From Leisingera caerulea DSM 24564 (lineage in GTDB: Bacteria; Pseudomonadota; Alphaproteobacteria; Rhodobacterales; Rhodobacteraceae), in contig NZ_KI421513.1 in assembly GCF_000473325.1 (NCBI RefSeq), forward strand, positions 3,047,217 through 3,111,216: a DNA stretch of 64,000 nt, given 5' to 3'. Below, piece by piece: positions 16,509-25,256 of the stretch (position 1 is the first letter of the stretch; each line of letters starts with the position of its first letter). The notes under the pieces are model-generated. The model saw only the letters and a list, made by a program, of their open reading frames with translations. It did not search any database and was not told the origin of the DNA. Made by a program: the position numbers and the translations under genes.

Positions 16509-18743
16509 ATGACAAAGAACGACGAGCAGCCGAACCCGGCACGGGACGGGATTGTCGAGGGCACTTCGGGCGATGACCTGATTGATGCCGCCTACACCGG
16601 CGATCCGGACGGTGACATGGTGGACAACGCCGACGCCACCGGCCCGGCGGCAGGGTCGGATGATGATGTCATTCTGGGCGGCGCGGGTGATGACAGCATC
16701 TATGCCGACGCAGGTGATGACACCGTCGAGGGCGGCAGCGGCGGCGACCTGATCCTGGGCGACGGTGTGTCCGGCGCCACTGCGGCAGTTACCATTACAA
16801 TCGACCGCACCACCGCGGGCATCGCAAACCAGCTTTTCGCCTATACCATCGACCCGGAGACCGGTGAGATCAGCAACGTGGTGGTGCTGACCGAAAACGC
16901 CAACGAGAGCGTTGGCGGCAGCTTCACCTACGACGCCCCCGAAGGCGCCATTGTCGGGGTTGGCATCTCCAACGCCAAGGGCACGTATTACTCCTCCGGA
17001 TATGGCGGCAATGCCGGTTTGAATTCCGATGGGCTGGTCCACACTCATGGCTTTGGCCAGAACCCGGACGGCTCCGTGCAGATCGGCTTTGAGGATCTGC
17101 CCGGCCTTGGAGACCGGGACTTCGACGACGTCCTGCTGACCGTCGAACTGGGCACCTCGGGCACGAGCTTTGATAACACCCATTTCGATTACTCATCGGA
17201 TCCGCTGGGCCCGGTGGTGCCGGGCGACGACCTGCTGACCGGCGGCGAGGGCGATGACACTATCCTTGGCGGCGGCGGAAACGACACCATTGACGGCGGC
17301 GACGGTTCGGACTCGGTGGACGGCGGCACCGGCGACGATGTCATCGACACCTCCAGGGACAGCGGTGTGCCGCTGCCGGACCGCGGTTTCCCGGGCTACA
17401 CCGGCACCGACCCGGACATCCCCTTCATCCCCGCGGATCCGGACCCGGCGGACGATATGGACACGGTGCTGGGCGGTGCCGGAAACGATACCATCTCGAC
17501 AGGGGACGATGCCGACCTGATCGACGGCGGCAGCGGCATGGATGTGATCGACGGCGGTATCGACGACGACACCATCGACGGCGGCGCGGGTGATGACTTT
17601 CTGGCCGGCAATGAAGGCTCCGATATCCTTTACGGGCGCGGCGGCGATGACACCATCTTTGGCGGCCTGGACCCGGCGTTCCCCGACGGGCTGAACATCA
17701 CCGATGACGGCAGCGACGGCCGCCCGGCTGACCCGGACCCCGCCAACGGGATGGACACCATCCACGGCGGCGCCGGCAACGACCTGATCTTTGGCCAGGA
17801 TGATGACGATTATATCACCGGCGGGTCGGGCGATGACACAATTGACGCCGGCATCGACGACGACGTGGTCAGGGGCGGGGCTGGCAACGATCTGATCACC
17901 GGCGGTCACGGGGCGGACACCCTGTCGGGTGGCGGGGGCCGCGACACCTTTCTGGGCGGCACTGCCGGTGACGTCGTGAACGGCGGCTCGGGCGGCGATG
18001 ATTTCGATACCTTGGATCTGCGCGGCTCCGGCCCGTTTGAGCTGACTGGCGTGACCGAGGATGCGGATGGCAACAGCATCTCGGGCACTGTCAATTTCCT
18101 GGACGGCGACGGCGCTGTGACCGGCTCGATGACCTTCGGAGAGATCGAGCAGATCATTCCTTGCTTCACGCCGGGCACGCTGATCGCCACCCCGCTGGGC
18201 GAGCGCCGGGTCGAGGATCTGAAGGCCGGCGACCGGGTGATCACCCGCGACAACGGCATCCAGGAAATCCGCTGGATCGCGGCGCGCACGCTGGAAGGCC
18301 GGGACCTGGCCGGCGCTTCGCATCTGCAGCCGGTGCTGATCCGCAGGGGCGCCCTGGGCAACGGACTGCCGGAGCGCGACATGATGGTCAGCCCCAACCA
18401 CCGGGTGCTGGTCGCCAACGACAAGACCGCGCTGTATTTCGAGGACCGCGAGGTTCTGGTGGCGGCCAAGCATCTGACCGGCTTGCGCGGTGTCGACCGG
18501 GTGGAGGTGTCCAAGGTCACCTATATTCACTTCATGTTCGATCAGCATGAAGTGGTGCTGTCTGATGGCGCCTGGACCGAGAGCTTCCAGCCCGGCGACC
18601 AGTCCCTGCGCGGCCTGGACAATGCACAGCGCAACGAACTGTTCGAGCTGTTCCCGGAGCTGAAATCGCTAAAAGGCCGCGAGGGTTATACCGCGGCGCG
18701 CCGGTCCTTGCGTAAACACGAGGCGCATCTGCTTGTGCACTGA
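16509..18743 (+). CDS. RTX-like calcium-binding repeat protein with C-terminal Hint domain
   Basis: A very acidic protein of 744 residues, probably exported. After an N-terminal block of GGxGxDxxx nonapeptides (about 50-85) comes a beta domain resembling DUF4114 (about 94-218, with FEDLPGLGDRDFDDVLLTVE). Long arrays of calcium-binding nonapeptides follow (about 240-510, e.g. GGAGNDTIS, GGSGDDTIDA). The C-terminal Hint domain begins at C552 (PCFTPGTLIATPLGERRVEDL) and includes SPNHRVLVAND, as in the Hint_2 family common in roseobacters. The start ATG 16509 has a GAGGAGAGGG site; the frame is open further upstream without one. No type I secretion genes lie nearby. Function is unknown; surface or extracellular location is inferred. 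Confidence 0.87.
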   Translation: MTKNDEQPNPARDGIVEGTSGDDLIDAAYTGDPDGDMVDNADATGPAAGSDDDVILGGAGDDSIYADAGDDTVEGGSGGDLILGDGVSGATAAVTITIDRTTAGIANQLFAYTIDPETGEISNVVVLTENANESVGGSFTYDAPEGAIVGVGISNAKGTYYSSGYGGNAGLNSDGLVHTHGFGQNPDGSVQIGFEDLPGLGDRDFDDVLLTVELGTSGTSFDNTHFDYSSDPLGPVVPGDDLLTGGEGDDTILGGGGNDTIDGGDGSDSVDGGTGDDVIDTSRDSGVPLPDRGFPGYTGTDPDIPFIPADPDPADDMDTVLGGAGNDTISTGDDADLIDGGSGMDVIDGGIDDDTIDGGAGDDFLAGNEGSDILYGRGGDDTIFGGLDPAFPDGLNITDDGSDGRPADPDPANGMDTIHGGAGNDLIFGQDDDDYITGGSGDDTIDAGIDDDVVRGGAGNDLITGGHGADTLSGGGGRDTFLGGTAGDVVNGGSGGDDFDTLDLRGSGPFELTGVTEDADGNSISGTVNFLDGDGAVTGSMTFGEIEQIIPCFTPGTLIATPLGERRVEDLKAGDRVITRDNGIQEIRWIAARTLEGRDLAGASHLQPVLIRRGALGNGLPERDMMVSPNHRVLVANDKTALYFEDREVLVAAKHLTGLRGVDRVEVSKVTYIHFMFDQHEVVLSDGAWTESFQPGDQSLRGLDNAQRNELFELFPELKSLKGREGYTAARRSLRKHEAHLLVH

Positions 18744-18793
18744 AAGGTGCAGCTGCCGCTTTGGGGGAAGCGGTGGATAAGAGCGTAGCGCAG

Positions 18794-18820
18794 GAAGGCA
18801 GGGCCTTGTGCCCTGCCTTC
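18794..18820. terminator. Hairpin between convergent RTX/Hint and MocA-like genes
   Basis: A perfect 11 bp stem (GAAGGCAGGGC at 18794-18804 with its complement at 18810-18820) and a CTTGT loop. A run of Ts is lacking, but it sits exactly between the two convergent stops and probably terminates one or both. Confidence 0.6.
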
Positions 18821-18839
18821 TCTGCATTAGCGGCGCGGG

Positions 18840-19421
18840 TCAGCGGCGGCGGCGCCAGTCGGCCCAGTCTTCAGGTGTGTCCAGGTCGGTCAGCGCGTGG
18901 CGGCCAGGCAGGGAAACAGGCTGGACCGTTTCGGCTTTCAGGATGCTGCGGGCGCCCTGGTCGCCGCGCAGGGATTTCAGGGCCGCAAAGCAGCGCCGCG
19001 GGAACAGCACCGGGTGGCCTGGTGTGCCGTCCTGTGCCGTGGCGCGCAGGATAGGGCTGTCTGGTCCGCGGTAATGCGCGGCGAGGTGCAGTATGTACTG
19101 CGCCGTGATCTCCGGCATGTCGGCGGGCAGAATCATCACCGCCTCCGTCTCAGCAGGCAGCGCCGCGGTGCCGCGGCGGATGGAGGCGGCCATGCCCTCC
19201 GCTGCGTCAGGCACCGGTACCTGGGTTGCATCGCCTGTTGCGTCCGCCCGCGGATGGGACAGGCTGGGCAGGGTGACAAAGACCGGCAGCCCGGTCAGCG
19301 CGGCGCGGCGGCACATCAGGGACAGCAGGGGCTGGCCCTCCACCTCCTCCATCAGCTTGTCGCGGCCCTGCATCCGGGACGACGCGCCGGCGGCGAGCAG
19401 GAGAATGGCGATGGCGGTCAT
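18840..19421 (-). CDS. MocA/MobA-like nucleotidyltransferase
   Basis: A 193-residue NTP transferase of the MobA-like fold. The N-terminal nucleotide-binding signature is LLLAAGASSRMQGRDKLMEEVEG at about 7-29 (consensus LAAGxSxRMG-x-K), and the metal-binding aspartate lies in ILPADMPEIT. Closest in style are the CTP/GTP:molybdopterin transferases (MocA, YgfJ) that finish molybdenum cofactor for xanthine-dehydrogenase-type enzymes, but no molybdoenzyme gene is adjacent, so the substrate is open. The gene lies downstream of a palindrome-rich gap that could contain its promoter. Confidence 0.8.
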   Translation of the reverse strand: MTAIAILLLAAGASSRMQGRDKLMEEVEGQPLLSLMCRRAALTGLPVFVTLPSLSHPRADATGDATQVPVPDAAEGMAASIRRGTAALPAETEAVMILPADMPEITAQYILHLAAHYRGPDSPILRATAQDGTPGHPVLFPRRCFAALKSLRGDQGARSILKAETVQPVSLPGRHALTDLDTPEDWADWRRRR

Positions 19422-19516
19422 GACTGTTCAAACCTCGGCGCTGTGCCGGGCTGATGGGTGCCTCCGGCGGGGATATTTTTAGCCAGATGAAGAGACGGAT
19501 CCAGTGATAGTCGCAC

Positions 19517-19576
19517 AGGTCAGCAGGGTTGACCAAATGTTTCGCGCGCGAAACATTCGGGTGCGGCCGCTGACCT
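19517..19576. repeat. Nested symmetric palindrome in the gap before the MocA-like gene
   Basis: The core at 19536-19557 is a perfect 22 bp palindrome centred on TGTTTCGCGCGCGAAACA. Outside it, AGGTCAGC at 19517-19524 and GCTGACCT at 19569-19576 are placed exactly symmetrically about the same centre. A further AGGTCAG/CTGACCT pair lies in the hairpin at 19628-19660. The unit could be a dimeric regulator site, a dispersed palindromic element, or a bidirectional terminator. Confidence 0.65.
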
Positions 19577-19627
19577 ATGTGTTGCGCGGGTTTCGCGGCG
19601 TCAGCGTGCGCTGCCTTGGCAACAGCG

Positions 19628-19660
19628 CGGAGTCAGGTCAGGCGGGCTGACCTGACTCCG
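19628..19660 (-). terminator. Strong hairpin just after the GcvT-type flavoprotein gene
   Basis: A perfect 14 bp stem (19628-19641 with 19647-19660) and a 5-base loop, beginning 13 bp beyond the stop codon of the minus-strand gene. There is no T run, so it may act as an mRNA-stabilising or factor-dependent end rather than a classical terminator. Confidence 0.6.
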
Positions 19661-19673
19661 GTGCTTTTGGGCC

Positions 19674-22091
19674 TCAGCCGCGCATCCGGGCGCCGTCGGC
19701 GTCGAACAGCGGCTGGGTGATCAGCCGGGCCTTGTACATCTTGCCGAGGATTTCGATTTCCACTTCCAGGCCTTCAACGGCTTTCCCCGTGGGGACAAAC
19801 CCCAGCGCGATGGATTTCTGCGCGTGGTGCGAGTAGCCGCCGGATGTGCAGAAGCCCACGACCGCCCCGTCCAGCCAGATTGGCTCATAGGCCACCACAT
19901 CAGCGTCGTCCGCTTCGACCTCAAAGGCGCAGAGCTGGCGGGCGGGACCTGCCTCACGCTCCGCTTCGGCGGCGGCGCGGCCGATGAAGTCCGCTTCCTT
20001 CTTGAAGGAAATGAAGCGGTCCAGCCCGGTTTCCGCGGCGGTGTAGTCTGGCGAGAACTCGCGCAGCCAGGAGCCGAAGAACTTGTCGAGGCGCAGCGAC
20101 ATCATCGCCCGCATGCCGAAAGGTTTCATGCCCGTCGGCTGACCTGCATTCCACAGCGCATCCCAGAGGGCGCGCTGGCTGGGCAGATCGCAGTAGATCT
20201 CATAACCCAGATCGCCAGTGTAGCTGACGCGCTGCACGATGCAGTCGGCCATGCCCACGGTCAGGCGGCGCACGTCCATGAAGCGCATGTCCGAGATGTC
20301 CTGACGGGTGCAGGCCTGCAGCACCTCGCGCGCCTTGGGGCCTGCGATCTGAAAGCCGTTGCGGGTGTCAGAGATATTCTCAAGGCTGACGCCATCGTCC
20401 AGGTTCTGCAGGAACCAGCGCATGTGATAGGCTTGTGAGCCGTAGGAGGCGGTGAGCTGGAATTCTTCCTCCGACAGGCAGGAAATGGTGAAATCACCGA
20501 TCAGGCGGCCCTTGGGCGACAGCATCGGGGTCAGCGACAGGCGGCCCGGCTGCGGCACCCGGCCCGCCATGATGCGGTCGAGCCAGGCGCGGGCGCCGGC
20601 GCCCTTGACCAGGTACTTGCCGAAGTTGTGGACCTCGTTGATGCCGACGTTTTCGCGCACCGCCTTGACCTCGCGCGCGGTGGCCTCAAAAGCGTTGGAG
20701 CGGCGGAAGGAGGGGGTTTCATAGCGCGGCTCGTCCCCTTCGGCGAAGTAGTTCGGGACCTCCATGCCGTACTGCGCGCCCCAGACGGCGCCCATGCCAT
20801 CAAAGATGTCGTACATCGGGGTGGTGCGGAACGGGCGGGCGGCAGGCAGCTCCTCGTTCGGGTAGGCGATGGAGAAGCGTTTCTGATAGTTTTCAATGAC
20901 TTTCGGCCGAGTGTAGCCCGGGGTGATCCAGTCTCCGAAGCGGGCGCAGTCCATCGCAAAGGTGTCGCGCTCGCACTCGCCCTCGACCATCCACTGGGCC
21001 AGCATCAGGCCGACGCCGCCGCCCTGACTGAACCCGGCCATGACGGCACAGGCGGACCAGTAGTTGCGCATGCCGGGCACCGGTCCGACCAGCGGGTTGC
21101 CGTCCGGGGCAAAGGTGAAGGGGCCGTGGATCACCGATTTTACGCCTGCGGCCTCCAGTGCCGGGAAGCGGTTGTAGGCGAAGGCGATGGAATCCTCGAT
21201 CTTGTCAAAGTCATCGGGCAGCAGCTCGTGGCCGAAGTCCCAGGGAGTGCCGTCGACCGCCCAAGGTTTGCAAGGCTGTTCATAGAAACCGATGCAGAGG
21301 CCGCGGCCCTCTTGCCGGAGGTAGCTTTCGCCGGCCGGGTCCATCACATGCGGGTGTTCGCCGCCGCCGTCGATGATTTCGGCGATCATCGGCACCTCGT
21401 CGGTGACGATATACTGGTGCTCCATCGGGTGGAGGGGGAAGTAGACGCCGGCCATCGCGCCGACCTCGCGCGCCCACAGGCCGCCGGCGTTGACGACGTG
21501 CTCGGCGTGGATGGTGCCCTTGCTGGTGACCACATCCCAGGTGCCGTCCGGGCGCTGGTTGGTCTCGATCACCTTGCAGTGGGTCTCAATCGTGGCGCCG
21601 CCCATGCGTGCCGCCTTGGCATAGGCGTGGGTGGTGCCGGAAGGGTCGAGGTGGCCGTCCAGCGGATCGTAAAGCCCGCCGATGATGCCGTCTACGTTGG
21701 TGACGGGGGCGATCTTCTTGATTTCTTCGGGGGAGACGATTTCGGTCTCCAGCCCCATGAAGCGGTGCTTGGCGCGTTCGGCCTTCAGCATGTCGAAGCG
21801 TTCCTGGGTCTCGGCCAGGGTGACGCCGCCGACGTGGTGCAACCCGCAGGACATGCCGGTGATCTCTTCCAGCTCTTTATACAGCTTGATGGTGTAGCCC
21901 TGCAGCGCGGCCATGTTTGTGTCGCCATTGAGGGTGTGGAACCCGCCCGCGGCGTGCCAGGTGGAGCCGCTGGTCAGCTCCGAGCGTTCGATCAGCATGA
22001 CGTCGGACCAGCCGAGCTTGGTCAGGTGGTAGAGGACAGAGCAGCCGACGACGCCGCCGCCGATCACTGCCACGCGGGTGGTGGTTTTCAT
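19674..22091 (-). CDS. FAD-dependent oxidoreductase/GcvT fusion (dimethylglycine/sarcosine dehydrogenase-like)
   Basis: An 805-residue flavoprotein related to mitochondrial dimethylglycine and sarcosine dehydrogenases. The N-terminal DAO domain has the dinucleotide motif VIGGGVVGCSVLYHL (8-22) and GSTWHAAGG, where the histidine is the covalent FAD site in the mitochondrial enzymes. The C-terminal half is a GcvT-like tetrahydrofolate domain (from about 430, including GDLGYEIYCDLPSQRALWDAL and GFCTSGGYSHHAQKSIALGF). Such enzymes strip N-methyl groups and pass the carbon to THF. Start 22091 is chosen for its GGGAGG site. The substrate cannot be fixed: dimethylglycine, sarcosine or another N-methyl compound. 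Confidence 0.86.
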   Translation of the reverse strand: MKTTTRVAVIGGGVVGCSVLYHLTKLGWSDVMLIERSELTSGSTWHAAGGFHTLNGDTNMAALQGYTIKLYKELEEITGMSCGLHHVGGVTLAETQERFDMLKAERAKHRFMGLETEIVSPEEIKKIAPVTNVDGIIGGLYDPLDGHLDPSGTTHAYAKAARMGGATIETHCKVIETNQRPDGTWDVVTSKGTIHAEHVVNAGGLWAREVGAMAGVYFPLHPMEHQYIVTDEVPMIAEIIDGGGEHPHVMDPAGESYLRQEGRGLCIGFYEQPCKPWAVDGTPWDFGHELLPDDFDKIEDSIAFAYNRFPALEAAGVKSVIHGPFTFAPDGNPLVGPVPGMRNYWSACAVMAGFSQGGGVGLMLAQWMVEGECERDTFAMDCARFGDWITPGYTRPKVIENYQKRFSIAYPNEELPAARPFRTTPMYDIFDGMGAVWGAQYGMEVPNYFAEGDEPRYETPSFRRSNAFEATAREVKAVRENVGINEVHNFGKYLVKGAGARAWLDRIMAGRVPQPGRLSLTPMLSPKGRLIGDFTISCLSEEEFQLTASYGSQAYHMRWFLQNLDDGVSLENISDTRNGFQIAGPKAREVLQACTRQDISDMRFMDVRRLTVGMADCIVQRVSYTGDLGYEIYCDLPSQRALWDALWNAGQPTGMKPFGMRAMMSLRLDKFFGSWLREFSPDYTAAETGLDRFISFKKEADFIGRAAAEAEREAGPARQLCAFEVEADDADVVAYEPIWLDGAVVGFCTSGGYSHHAQKSIALGFVPTGKAVEGLEVEIEILGKMYKARLITQPLFDADGARMRG

Positions 22092-22199
22092 TCGGGCCTC
22101 CCTGAATAGGCGTTTCCTGCATTCTGTACAGAAGTGAACAGTAGTCCAGAAGAAAAACGGCACGGCGTGCCGCTAACGGACCGCCGGAGGCTGACGGGG

Positions 22200-23834
22200 T
22201 TATTCAGAGGTGCGGAAACGGCTGTTCTGGATGAGGAAAATGGCGGTCAGCGGTGCGGCCAGGAGGATCACGCCAACCGTGATCAGGAGCATCCCCAGCT
22301 GGGAATAATCCGCAGGGGTGGTGATGCTGCCAGCCGAATCTGTGACTTCGCGCGTCACCACAAAGATCTCGTTCAGGTATTTGGTGCCCAAGCTGGAGGC
22401 CGAGAGCGCCAGGTTGGTGAAGGAGGCCATGACCGCAAAGAAGGTCGCCTTGAGCCCTGAGGGCGCGTTGCGGGCGATCCAGGCGAGCATCGGGATCATC
22501 GCGACCTGGCCCAGCGGCGATTCCACTGCGGTATCGACGATGGCGATAAAGCGGGCATCGACCACGCCGCCGGTCATCGCGGCGGTCCAGTGGTGAACAC
22601 CATAGTAAAGCGCGATGTTGGGCAGGCTGAGGACAGCCTCGGTGATCGCCAGGAAGGCGACAATCCAGGCAATCGGGCGGCTGGCCATCATCGGGCGGAA
22701 GATCAGCATGCCCGCCAGCGTCAGCAGCGAGGTGATGAGGGACAGGACCGACAGGAACTGCTGGTCGAACCCCAGCACGTCGATTTCAAACCAGGTGGCG
22801 CCGGGGCCGCGCAGGGGCGTGGCGCGGTAGACAAAGATGATGATGGCAGTGCCGATCAGGGTGCGGGCCTGATTTGCGGGCAGCACCGCAACCAGCTGGC
22901 GCATCAGGAACAGCACGATGGCCATGGAACCGGCAAAGACGATTTCCTGCGAGTAGGGCACATCGCTCAGACCCACGGCCAGCGACAGCGCGACAAAGGC
23001 GCCGCCGCCGATGAAGTACCAGTGGTTCGGGGCGACCGGCTCACGCGGGAGGTCAATGCGGCTGCGGATATCGGCCTCCGCCACGCCCGCGCGTCGCAGC
23101 CGGTTGGCCTTGCGCCACTTTTGCCAGATCGCCAGCGCCACACCGGAGAGCGAAATCACCGGGATCAGCAGGGCGAGAGTGAAGACAAAGCCGTAAAGCG
23201 CGCCCTTTTCCGGTTGCGGCAGCGCGTCGGCGCCGTCGAACAGCGCGACGTTCAGGGCCGCGGCGGCACTGGAGCCGCCGATCAGCGCGATGCGGCCGAA
23301 GGTTTGCATGGTGGTGTGCAGGGATTTGGTCTCAGCCTCGGGCAGGGGATTGCCGCGGGCGTCGGTGTGGGGCACCGCCTCCACCGACATGGCGTCCGCC
23401 ACCACGTCCTGCAGCACAAAACCGCAAGGCGCCAGCAGCGCGGCAGTGACGTACCAGGCGCTGACGGGCATCACCGCATCCATCAGCGCCGGTTCCAGCA
23501 CGATGGCAGCCAGGATGCCGTAGCTGCCGGCCATCAGCCCGGCCCCCACTAGTATCAGCAGGTATTTCCAGCGCCAGATCAGGTCAACCAGATGTCCCAG
23601 CGGCATCTTCAGCGCCCAGGGCAGCCCGACCCAGAATGCCAGCCCGGCCAGAAAGGCGGCGGACAAGTCCAGGTATTCCTTGACAAAAAACGAGGCGGCG
23701 ACGGTGGTGATGCCCTGCGCGCCATAGGCGAAATAGATCAGCAGCGGCGGCAGGAAAGACCAGCGGAGCTGGCGGAACAAGTCCAGCACAACCCTGTCAA
23801 AGCCATCCCAGGCCAGCGCAGCCGCGCGTGTCAC
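22200..23834 (-). CDS. Folate/biopterin transporter-like (BT1/FBT) membrane protein
   Basis: A polytopic membrane protein of 544 residues with about twelve to fourteen hydrophobic segments. The signature is GFVLQDVVADAMSVEAV near residues 140-156, similar to the DVVVDA motif of the BT1 folate-biopterin family, and IPMLAWIARNAPSGLKATFFAVMASFTNLALSASSLG near 440-476 matches the family's conserved P-x-G-x-x-A/G-T-x-F-A region. A generic MFS protein is the alternative. It starts with GTG 23834, 37 bp after the CorC-like gene stop, and its own stop is 108 bp before the THF-linked flavoprotein gene on the same strand. Confidence 0.72.
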   Translation of the reverse strand: MTRAAALAWDGFDRVVLDLFRQLRWSFLPPLLIYFAYGAQGITTVAASFFVKEYLDLSAAFLAGLAFWVGLPWALKMPLGHLVDLIWRWKYLLILVGAGLMAGSYGILAAIVLEPALMDAVMPVSAWYVTAALLAPCGFVLQDVVADAMSVEAVPHTDARGNPLPEAETKSLHTTMQTFGRIALIGGSSAAAALNVALFDGADALPQPEKGALYGFVFTLALLIPVISLSGVALAIWQKWRKANRLRRAGVAEADIRSRIDLPREPVAPNHWYFIGGGAFVALSLAVGLSDVPYSQEIVFAGSMAIVLFLMRQLVAVLPANQARTLIGTAIIIFVYRATPLRGPGATWFEIDVLGFDQQFLSVLSLITSLLTLAGMLIFRPMMASRPIAWIVAFLAITEAVLSLPNIALYYGVHHWTAAMTGGVVDARFIAIVDTAVESPLGQVAMIPMLAWIARNAPSGLKATFFAVMASFTNLALSASSLGTKYLNEIFVVTREVTDSAGSITTPADYSQLGMLLITVGVILLAAPLTAIFLIQNSRFRTSE

Positions 23835-23871
23835 GGCTGCACCTGCCGGCTGTCAGGACACTTGGCGGGCC

Positions 23872-25182
23872 TCATGACAGGGGCCGGATCCTGAGGCCGG
23901 TCACCCGGTTGCCTTCCCGTTCGGTGACCTCAAAACGGAACCCGTGGAACGAGAACACCTGGCCCTTGGTGGGGATCATCTGCGCCTCGTGGATCACCAG
24001 GCCGGCAATCGTGTTGGCCTCGTCGTCCGGCAGGTTCCATTCGGTGGCCCGGTTCACGTCGCGGATGGTGGCGGCGCCGTCGACCAGATAGGAGCCCTCG
24101 GGCGTTTTCTTGACGATGATTTCCTCGTCAGGGTCGAATTCGTCGGTGATTTCGCCGACGATCTCTTCCAGGATATCCTCCAGCGTGATCAGGCCCTGCA
24201 GGGCGCCGTATTCATCCACCACCAGCGCAAAATGCGAGTGCATCCGCAGGAACTGCCGCATCTGCTCGTCCAGGGTTGTGGTTTCGGGCACGAAATACGG
24301 GGCCTTGGCGACCTCGGTGATGTCGAAGGCTTTCAGCCGTTCGGAATCGCCTTCGGCGCCGCCGGCTTGGGTGTACATGGTCCGGAACAGATCCTTGGCG
24401 TGGACCACGCCGATGATGTTTTCCTGCTCGCCGCGGAACACCGGCAGGCGGGTGTGCTGGCTTTGCAGGCACTGTTCCAGAATGGTTTCGGGCTCTGCGT
24501 CCGCGTCGATCATCTCGATGTTGGAGCGGTGCAGCATGATTTCCTCGACAAAGCGGTCGGACAGGTCCAGCGCGCCCAGGATGCGGTCGCGGTCCTCTTT
24601 TTCGACCACGCCTTCGGAATGGCCCAGGTGCAGGGCGCCGGCAATCTCCTCGCGCACCGCCATGATGTGGCTGTCCGGGTCGATGCGGACGCCAAAGACA
24701 CGCAGCACGCCGCGCACGAAAAGCCGCACCGCGCCCACCACCGGCGACAGAACCTTGACGATGAGACCGATCGGCGCCGAGACGGCGGAGGCGGCCTTTT
24801 CGGCGTTGGAAATGGCGTAGGTCTTGGGCAAAACCTCGGCAAAGATCAGCACCAGCAGGGTCATCACCAGCGTGGCCATCGCAACGCCGCCTTCGCCGAA
24901 GATACGGGTGAAAAGCGCGGTGGCGAGCGAAGCCGCGAGGATGTTGACGACGTTGTTGCCCAGCAGGACCGAGCCGATCAGCCGTTCGTTGTCTTCGGTG
25001 ATCTGGAGCGCGCGTCTGGCCCCCGCCGAGCCCTTGTCGGCCTGGCTGCGCAGCTTACCGCGAGAGGCGGCCGTCAGCGCGGTCTCGGAGCCGGAGAAAA
25101 AGCCGGAGCACACAAGCAGCAGTGCAATCGAGCCGGCAGTGATCCAGAAGTCGCTGTCAAAAACAGGTGTGGCGGGGTCCAT
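23872..25182 (-). CDS. CNNM/CorC (HlyC/CorC-type) transporter-associated protein
   Basis: A 436-residue membrane protein with the three-part CNNM/YfjD layout: an N-terminal DUF21 membrane domain (about 10-190, with GFFSGSETALTAASRGKL and LLGNNVVNILAASLATAL), a pair of CBS domains (about 205-340, e.g. SQHTRLPVFRGEQENIIGVVHAKDL and HFALVVDEYGALQGLITLEDILEEIVGEI) and a C-terminal CorC_HlyC domain. Family members are implicated in magnesium or other divalent-cation export; the older name hemolysin is misleading. It stands between xerD and the BT1-like gene on the same strand. Confidence 0.92.
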   Translation of the reverse strand: MDPATPVFDSDFWITAGSIALLLVCSGFFSGSETALTAASRGKLRSQADKGSAGARRALQITEDNERLIGSVLLGNNVVNILAASLATALFTRIFGEGGVAMATLVMTLLVLIFAEVLPKTYAISNAEKAASAVSAPIGLIVKVLSPVVGAVRLFVRGVLRVFGVRIDPDSHIMAVREEIAGALHLGHSEGVVEKEDRDRILGALDLSDRFVEEIMLHRSNIEMIDADAEPETILEQCLQSQHTRLPVFRGEQENIIGVVHAKDLFRTMYTQAGGAEGDSERLKAFDITEVAKAPYFVPETTTLDEQMRQFLRMHSHFALVVDEYGALQGLITLEDILEEIVGEITDEFDPDEEIIVKKTPEGSYLVDGAATIRDVNRATEWNLPDDEANTIAGLVIHEAQMIPTKGQVFSFHGFRFEVTEREGNRVTGLRIRPLS

Positions 25183-25256
25183 TTGGAGTCCGTTGTTGAG
25201 AATGTCTGCACAGTTATGGGGTCTTAGGGCCTGCGCTTCAAGTTCTGCAGGCGCCG

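Noticed and set aside
16500..18160. Short tandem DNA repeats of GGCGGC type
   Set aside because: They are the codons of calcium-binding nonapeptides, not an independent repeat element.
20628..22109. Plus-strand open frame of 493 codons across the GcvT-type flavoprotein
   Set aside because: Antisense shadow; the minus-strand frame has clear FAD and folate domains.
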